Origin: CAYOOT01 sp964405665
GTDB lineage: Bacteria; Bdellovibrionota_C; UBA2361; SZUA-149; CAZDWZ01
Direction: 5' to 3'
Length of the DNA: 53,686 bases
NCBI GenBank assembly: GCA_964405665.1
Contig: CAYOOT010000012.1
Location: 1-53,686, forward strand
The position numbers and the translations under genes were made by a program. Below, in pieces: positions 49,229 through 53,686 of the stretch; the first letter of the stretch is position 1; the number at the start of each line of letters is the position of its first letter. The notes beneath the pieces were generated by a model. The model worked only from the letters and a program-made list of their open reading frames with translations, searched no databases and was not told the DNA's origin.

Positions 49229-50170
49229 CTATTTATCCTGAGTCAAATGAGCTATTTTTGTTGTAAATTCTACCGCTCCCGCTTCATTAAGATGGAGATT
49301 ATCTGTAAATTTACTGTCATCTATCCAATCTGATGCATTAATATAGCCTGCCTCTGCTGAAGTCAGCTGAGCAATCAAAAATTTTCTATAATCTTTCCAT
49401 TCACTTGAGGAGTAAAATTTCTCTCGATGCTTACTGGGCATGGGCATTTCTATAAAATAAATTTTAGAATCACGCTCTTTAGCCAGTTTGATCATAGATA
49501 TTATCGGCTCATTTAATTCAACTTTATTTTTTAAATCTAAGGTAAACTTACCGGGGTCTTGTGCTTCTAACAATTCAAAATCTTCTTTGCGTCCGAATTC
49601 ATTGACGCCTTTATGAGGAAGACCGATCTCACTTAGGCGCCTTCTAATCTTTTCAACTTTTGACCAAACACTATAACGTTCTGTGAGAATTGGTATGTAT
49701 GATGAAATTTTAAGAAGAGTATTCTGTAAAAAAGAATTTTTAGGATAAAAACCAAGGGCCAAATCGGCATTTATATAATACTCAATGTTTCTATTACTAA
49801 TAATTGTTGACCAATCCCCCGTGGGTTCATCGGTAAGCTGAGTATCATAGAAGCCATAATACACTGTTCCCTTCCTATTCTTGATCAGAGAATGATAAAT
49901 AAGAAAATGATCGACTGGAGGAACGGCGCCCAGCCCAGCATTTAAAGCATGATGATTTGATAATAGTTGATCAAATACCTTTTCTCTAAACCCAGCAACA
50001 ATTAAAGAATTACCCAAAAAAACATCTGTTGCTTGAGCTGAATTTTGACAATGTTCCATAAGTTTCTTAGGAGCAACATTTCTCGAAAGATATTTAACCG
50101 AAATATTAGCAAACAATATTATAACTAAAGTTAAAAGGAATTGTTTGAAAAGAAAATTTCGACAAAACAA
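49229..50170 (-). CDS. SGNH/AlgJ-DltD-like hydrolase-fold protein for O-acylation
   Basis: A 313-residue membrane-anchored protein. One N-terminal helix (LFKQFLLTLVIILFANISV) is followed by an extracytoplasmic SGNH-like domain. FLGNSLIVAG near residue 52 is the nucleophile block (Ser after Asn), GAVPPVDHFL follows, and DNLHLNEAGAVEF near 290 supplies the DxxH pair. Such proteins finish transfer of acetyl or other acyl groups to an exported polysaccharide after an MBOAT partner moves the acyl group across the membrane. The start is TTG at 50170: GGAGGT at 50176-50181 lies 5 nt upstream, a good match. It is third in the operon with the MBOAT and small membrane protein. Confidence 0.8.
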   Translation of the reverse strand: MFCRNFLFKQFLLTLVIILFANISVKYLSRNVAPKKLMEHCQNSAQATDVFLGNSLIVAGFREKVFDQLLSNHHALNAGLGAVPPVDHFLIYHSLIKNRKGTVYYGFYDTQLTDEPTGDWSTIISNRNIEYYINADLALGFYPKNSFLQNTLLKISSYIPILTERYSVWSKVEKIRRRLSEIGLPHKGVNEFGRKEDFELLEAQDPGKFTLDLKNKVELNEPIISMIKLAKERDSKIYFIEMPMPSKHREKFYSSSEWKDYRKFLIAQLTSAEAGYINASDWIDDSKFTDNLHLNEAGAVEFTTKIAHLTQDK

Positions 50171-50191
50171 AACCCACCTCCTCTTTTTTAT

Positions 50192-50380
50192 TTAAAAATC
50201 AATGTAGATAAACTTTGAAGCTTGTCCACAAAAAAAGATAATTCCACATGTTAAAATTCCCCACCAGATTCCCCAGATGATTGAATCAATTTGTATATTG
50301 ATTCCTGAGGGAGGATTATCCTTAGCACCGCCTAAATATTCCCAAAATTCTTTAAGAAATATCATCTTCAAAAGATTCAT
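50192..50380 (-). CDS. Tiny membrane protein between MBOAT and SGNH genes
   Basis: A 62-residue protein, not recognised, with one hydrophobic helix near the C-terminus (IIWGIWWGILTCGIIFFCG) and an amphipathic N-terminus (MNLLKMIFLKEFWEYLGG). The ATG at 50380 has GGGGG 5-9 nt upstream. It starts 3 nt after the MBOAT stop and ends 21 nt before the next start. The coupling and conserved position make it a plausible third subunit of the acyl-transfer complex, like the small helper proteins of Dlt or Alg systems. That role is inference. Confidence 0.6.
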   Translation of the reverse strand: MNLLKMIFLKEFWEYLGGAKDNPPSGINIQIDSIIWGIWWGILTCGIIFFCGQASKFIYIDF

Positions 50381-50382
50381 TT

Positions 50383-51567
50383 TTACCCCCAAAAAACTCG
50401 TTTTAAAAAGAAAGTTGCAGTATTAATGTCCATTGCAAAGAAAGCCCAACCAAAATTAACTAAGGTATATGTTAGTAACCAATAAAAAATATTACAGTAG
50501 GGCAATTTTTGATCTATTTTTTTAGCCAATATTGAATCCTTCCATAGTCGATGACTTGCCAAAAGAAATCCGTGCCAAGCGCCCCAGATCACAAAATTTA
50601 ATCCGGCCCCATGCCATAGTCCACTGACTAGCATTACAATCATGATATTTTTGCAAACAAATAACTTATTTCCTCTCGATCCTCCCAAAGGACGGAAAAC
50701 ATAGTCAACAAGCCATTTATTTAAAGAAATATGCCAATGTCTCCAAAATTCAGTGATATTGGTACAAAGATATGGCCAATCAAAATTCTCTGGTATTTTA
50801 ATTCCAAACAGTCTGCTTGAACCAATGGCGATATCGGAATAAGCCGAAAAATCAAAATATATTTTCCAGCCATAAGCAAATAGCCAAAGAATTAGAATTT
50901 CTCGATCGGCAATCGCAATACTATCATGATTTAAGTTATTGGTAAGACTTGTCAGCAAATCCGCCACTGCAAACTTTTTCAGTAAGCCCGCAAGGATTCT
51001 TGTAATACCTCTATTCCAATCAGCAAGCCAATTCTTACTGGGACTTCTTAAGCAAGGTAGAAAATCTTGAAACCTTTTTATTGGCCCCGCAACCATTGTC
51101 GGAAAAAAGAAGATAAAGGCCAAGTATTCTTTAAATTTGCCTTTTTCCGTTTTATTCTGATAACGATCGGCTGCATAATGTATAAACTCAAATGTAAAAA
51201 AAGAAATTCCAATAGGTAAAAAAATGCCCTTCCAATGAAGTGGATTCGTGCTTGAAAACGAAAAAAACAAATCTGTAAAGAAATTCCAATATTTAAAAAC
51301 ACCAAGAACACAAACAGCTATTCCAATTCCGATAATACAATATCTTGATTTTGGGTTATAGAAATTGCGAAAAAATGATTCCCAAAGCAGAATTAATATT
51401 GTAGCTGCACTATACCAACCACCGAATTCAGTGAAAGAAAAAAAGATATAAAATGCAATCCCAAAAAATGCGCAAATCCAAGGTCTAATTTCTGCCGAAC
51501 AAATGCGAAAAAGCACAGCAGCAGGAATTAAAAATAAAATAAAATAAGAAAATGTATTAAAAATCAT
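50383..51567 (-). CDS. MBOAT-family O-acyltransferase, AlgI-like
   Basis: A 394-residue membrane-bound O-acyltransferase with about ten helices. It has GISFFTFEFIHYAADRYQ near 125, FPTMVAGPIKRFQDF near 155, TEFWRHWHISLNKWLVDYV near 275, and the catalytic His in SGLWHGAGLNFVIWGAWHG near 325. These are the AlgI/DltB/PatA landmarks. It likely passes an acyl group from a cytoplasmic donor to a periplasmic partner, here the SGNH-like protein two genes downstream. The target glycan is unknown. The last residues overlap nothing, and the tiny membrane gene begins 3 nt after the stop. Confidence 0.92.
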   Translation of the reverse strand: MIFNTFSYFILFLIPAAVLFRICSAEIRPWICAFFGIAFYIFFSFTEFGGWYSAATILILLWESFFRNFYNPKSRYCIIGIGIAVCVLGVFKYWNFFTDLFFSFSSTNPLHWKGIFLPIGISFFTFEFIHYAADRYQNKTEKGKFKEYLAFIFFFPTMVAGPIKRFQDFLPCLRSPSKNWLADWNRGITRILAGLLKKFAVADLLTSLTNNLNHDSIAIADREILILWLFAYGWKIYFDFSAYSDIAIGSSRLFGIKIPENFDWPYLCTNITEFWRHWHISLNKWLVDYVFRPLGGSRGNKLFVCKNIMIVMLVSGLWHGAGLNFVIWGAWHGFLLASHRLWKDSILAKKIDQKLPYCNIFYWLLTYTLVNFGWAFFAMDINTATFFLKRVFWG

Positions 51568-51780
51568 GTTTAAATTTTAGATTTATTGCTTTAAAAATTT
51601 AATACTTAGTAGATACTTACAAACTAACTCTTGAAATATTTTTGATGCAAATGAGGAAAATTTGATTCAATTACAATGATTTAAAGAAGAATTCTTATTA
51701 CATTTAGTACATATTGAATATATTAACTTTTAAAAAATAAGTTAGCGATAATATGCAAATTAGAAAGGATGTTTGTATTT

Positions 51781-51858
51781 GTAGGGGCGCCCTTTATGGG
51801 TGCCCGGTTGACCAATATATTTTGGGATTCCGGGCACCCATAAAAAGGGTGCCGCTAC
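51781..51858. repeat. REPIN-like element, family C (78 bp)
   Basis: A full left arm (GTAGGGGC-GCCC-TTTAT-GGGTGCCCGG) and a matching right arm (CCGGGCACCC-ATAAAAA-GGGTGCC-GCTAC) flank a loop with CCAATATATTTTGG. It begins right after the 3' end of the Cys-rich exported protein gene (stop at 51862 on the reverse strand), so it may help terminate that transcript. The 294-nt stretch 51568-51861 holds this element and AT-rich sequence with no gene seen. Confidence 0.88.
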
Positions 51859-51861
51859 ATT

Positions 51862-53686
51862 TTATTTTTTAGTGTATCTCACTGCAGTCCACTGATAAGT
51901 AATAGTTTCTGCTTTTCCATTTTGATCTTTAGAAACAACAGTACTACTACCTTCTAGTTTCGAACCATCTTTTGATAAGACAGCTTGGCTATTGATTTTA
52001 GCGCTAGCAAACTTGCTACTAAAAGCAATCTTTTCTTGACCATTTTGATCTTGGGAGAGTGTTCCTTCCAAATTATAAACTTTAGCAATATGGGCAATGT
52101 CGTTTACTGGATTTTGAAGTTCAGAGCTGGAAAATGACATTCCTTTGATGGAATCTCCCTTAACACTGCCAAACATCAATACTCCCTGTGGGTTTTTGTT
52201 CTTAGCATTAGCTAAATTAAAATCCCAAGCCCAAACTCCGCTGATTGCAGACTTCTGCTTAGCACTGGCAGAATTGCTGTCTTTCTTGCCTTCGCTGAGA
52301 TTATCTGTTTTTTCACTTTGGTTGATATTTCTTAGTAAGCGATCGGCGATTAAAGCTTGAGGGTTATTTGCTTTGGTCGCATACCAATCAACGGAACTGC
52401 CAGTTACTGTTTTACCATCAACTGTTCTTTCATAGCCCAATGTCGCATAGATACTGGAGGTCACTTTGTCTCTGCGATCAGGGTTAAAATAAAGAGCGGT
52501 GATTCCGACTTCAGAAACCGTTTTTACTTCTCCAGCTTGTGACTTGCCATCACGGTTCTCATCAAACCAAAGAGCAAGAGGACTTAATTCTTCTGCTGAT
52601 ATTTTCTGATCACCATTGGCATCAAGAGTAGCTAAAGCTTGATAGCCATTTTCCCATTGGACTTTATCCGCTTGAAAACTTGGCAATAATGACGCAAGCT
52701 TTCTGCCGCCGAATGTCCAGTTACCAAACAACTGAGTTGCTGAATTTACAAGTCCAGTATGTGCTGGATCGTAAACCAACAATGGAGCCTTGGCTGATGC
52801 TTTCCAAGAATACCATTTACCGAATTCATTAGGGTTCACGGCAAAGGATGTAATCGTTACATCATTATCGATGTTTAAATTTTTATCCATGATTAAAGAA
52901 ATCGGCGATGAGTCATAAAACTGAGTTGTTACTACTGCAGTTATTTGACTAGCGCTACATCCGGCTGGAAGGCTTGCCGCAGATATCGGATTACAATTTG
53001 CATCTAGATACCAAGTTCCATTGATACAACGATTCCAATGTCCGCCCATTTGAGAACAACCATTAGCTAGTGCTGCAGCTTGCAGAAAATCAACTACTTT
53101 ATCGTCGTAATAATGACTGCCTCGGTCTTCAATAGTATCAGCATACGCTAAAGCAGCATTAACTAAACTACTTGCACAAGAATTTCCTGAAGCATTGGTA
53201 TTATAACTAATGCCATTGCCATGGCTGGCTTGAGCATCACCTAAGTATTGCAAAGAAACTTTTGTATACATGTTGCAAGTTATCGTGCGGCAAGAGCCGT
53301 TAATTAAATTTTGACCCGCTGGACAAACGCTGCAGGCTCCATTGACCACATATGGCGAAGATTGCGGACAATTATTGCAAGTTCCATTATAATCCCAAGG
53401 AGCAGTCTCCGGACAACGACGACATTGTCCACCCCAACCTAAGGCATTATAGGTAGGATTATTTGTTGGGTATAAATATGGTGTAGCATCAGTACAAGCA
53501 CTGCATGTTCCATCAGAGCGACGATTTGCTGTCGGTGCAGCACAAGGAGTTCTGCAAGCTCCTACTTCATACACATATCCTAGCGAACAACAATGTCCAT
53601 TGCTTTGAACAGGAGTTAAGTACGGACACACATTACAGCTTCCATCTTCTCGACGATTGGGAGTAGCTGCCGGACAAGCCGGTAGA
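51862..53686 (-). CDS. Exported Cys-rich protein with EF-hand-like calcium loops, 5' end beyond window
   Basis: At least 607 residues; the frame is open to the right edge, so the true start lies outside. The first about 120 visible residues are Cys-rich repeats of about 20-25 residues (units like CPAATPNRREDGSCNVC and CPQSSPYVVNGACSVC), as in EGF/GCC2-type surface modules. A middle region has more Cys (NGCSQMGGHWNRC). Near visible residue 355 come two calcium-loop motifs, LDANGDQKISAEE and DENRDGKSQAGE, followed by VSEVGITALYF. This is a pattern I recall from RTX-like and other large secreted proteins. The C-terminal 130 residues form a beta-rich domain (VYNLEGTLSQDQNG, SKLEGSSTVVSK). Disulfides imply an extracytoplasmic location. 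Function unknown. Confidence 0.75.
   Translation of the reverse strand, partial: LPACPAATPNRREDGSCNVCPYLTPVQSNGHCCSLGYVYEVGACRTPCAAPTANRRSDGTCSACTDATPYLYPTNNPTYNALGWGGQCRRCPETAPWDYNGTCNNCPQSSPYVVNGACSVCPAGQNLINGSCRTITCNMYTKVSLQYLGDAQASHGNGISYNTNASGNSCASSLVNAALAYADTIEDRGSHYYDDKVVDFLQAAALANGCSQMGGHWNRCINGTWYLDANCNPISAASLPAGCSASQITAVVTTQFYDSSPISLIMDKNLNIDNDVTITSFAVNPNEFGKWYSWKASAKAPLLVYDPAHTGLVNSATQLFGNWTFGGRKLASLLPSFQADKVQWENGYQALATLDANGDQKISAEELSPLALWFDENRDGKSQAGEVKTVSEVGITALYFNPDRRDKVTSSIYATLGYERTVDGKTVTGSSVDWYATKANNPQALIADRLLRNINQSEKTDNLSEGKKDSNSASAKQKSAISGVWAWDFNLANAKNKNPQGVLMFGSVKGDSIKGMSFSSSELQNPVNDIAHIAKVYNLEGTLSQDQNGQEKIAFSSKFASAKINSQAVLSKDGSKLEGSSTVVSKDQNGKAETITYQWTAVRYTKK

Noticed and set aside
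1..53686. tRNA or rRNA genes
   Set aside because: I looked for T-loop and anticodon-stem patterns and rRNA-like GC-rich blocks in the gaps between genes and found none.

Overview
This is a 53.7-kb piece of an AT-rich Gram-negative genome. The evidence for a Gram-negative envelope is a signal-peptide-bearing OprO/OprP-like porin ending in Phe, lipobox lipoproteins, an RNase E/G, an LplT-Aas-type phospholipid recycling fusion and MreB. A run of exactly 100 N (4683-4782) shows that it is a draft or metagenome scaffold. The gene set (short-type PurB, separate PurS and PurQ, rpoZ next to a bifunctional RelA/SpoT, giant multidomain proteins, and a 35-Cys protein of a kind I recall from uncultivated groundwater bacteria) suggests an uncultivated lineage, perhaps deltaproteobacteria-like or Omnitrophota-like. 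I cannot fix the phylum from the sequence alone.

Layout. 1-10.2 kb: end of a FemAB-like gene and an ATP-grasp ligase, a higBA toxin-antitoxin pair with a visible promoter and operator, an EamA transporter, a NUDIX hydrolase, a Leu/Ile/Val-type binding protein cut by the gap, a trifunctional MFS/acyltransferase/acyl-ACP synthetase cut by the other side of the gap, two small membrane proteins and a GT4 glycosyltransferase. 10.2-18 kb: glpD, a phosphate-selective-type porin, a single-domain response regulator, a glycine-zipper lipoprotein, an NAD-dependent thioester-reductase-like protein and RNase E/G with a low-complexity Arg/Gly/Asp tail. 18.2-29.4 kb: one 3,750-codon gene with coiled coil, membrane hairpin, zincin motif, a second HExxH, a transglutaminase-like Cys-His-Glu set and a DUF58-like C-terminus. 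29.7-34.2 kb: an apparent operon of GAF-GAF-degenerate GGDEF protein, mreB, LysM-like lipoprotein and FtsJ/RlmM-like methyltransferase. 34.3-37.9 kb: pssA (reverse), rpoZ and relA/spoT. 38.4-43.3 kb: a 1,621-codon gene that shares scaffold features with the giant protein. 43.3-45.7 kb: purB-purS-purQ. 45.8-53.7 kb: an unrecognised 534-residue protein, the Cys-rich protein, an AlgI/AlgJ-like O-acetylation operon with a tiny membrane protein, and a Cys-rich EF-hand exported protein running off the window.

Three points stand out. (1) The 3,750- and 1,621-residue proteins look like two members of one architecture: N-terminal coiled coil, Gly/Ala-rich membrane segments, HEKAH-type metal motif and a variable C-terminal half. 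This is the best candidate for an undescribed system. (2) Intergenic regions are full of REPIN-like double palindromes of at least three families. One subfamily carries a second palindrome nested in its arm and flanks pssA on both sides as direct repeats. (3) PurQ has Gly at the position of its nucleophilic Cys86.

No tRNA, rRNA, CRISPR array, insertion-sequence transposase or phage gene was recognised.
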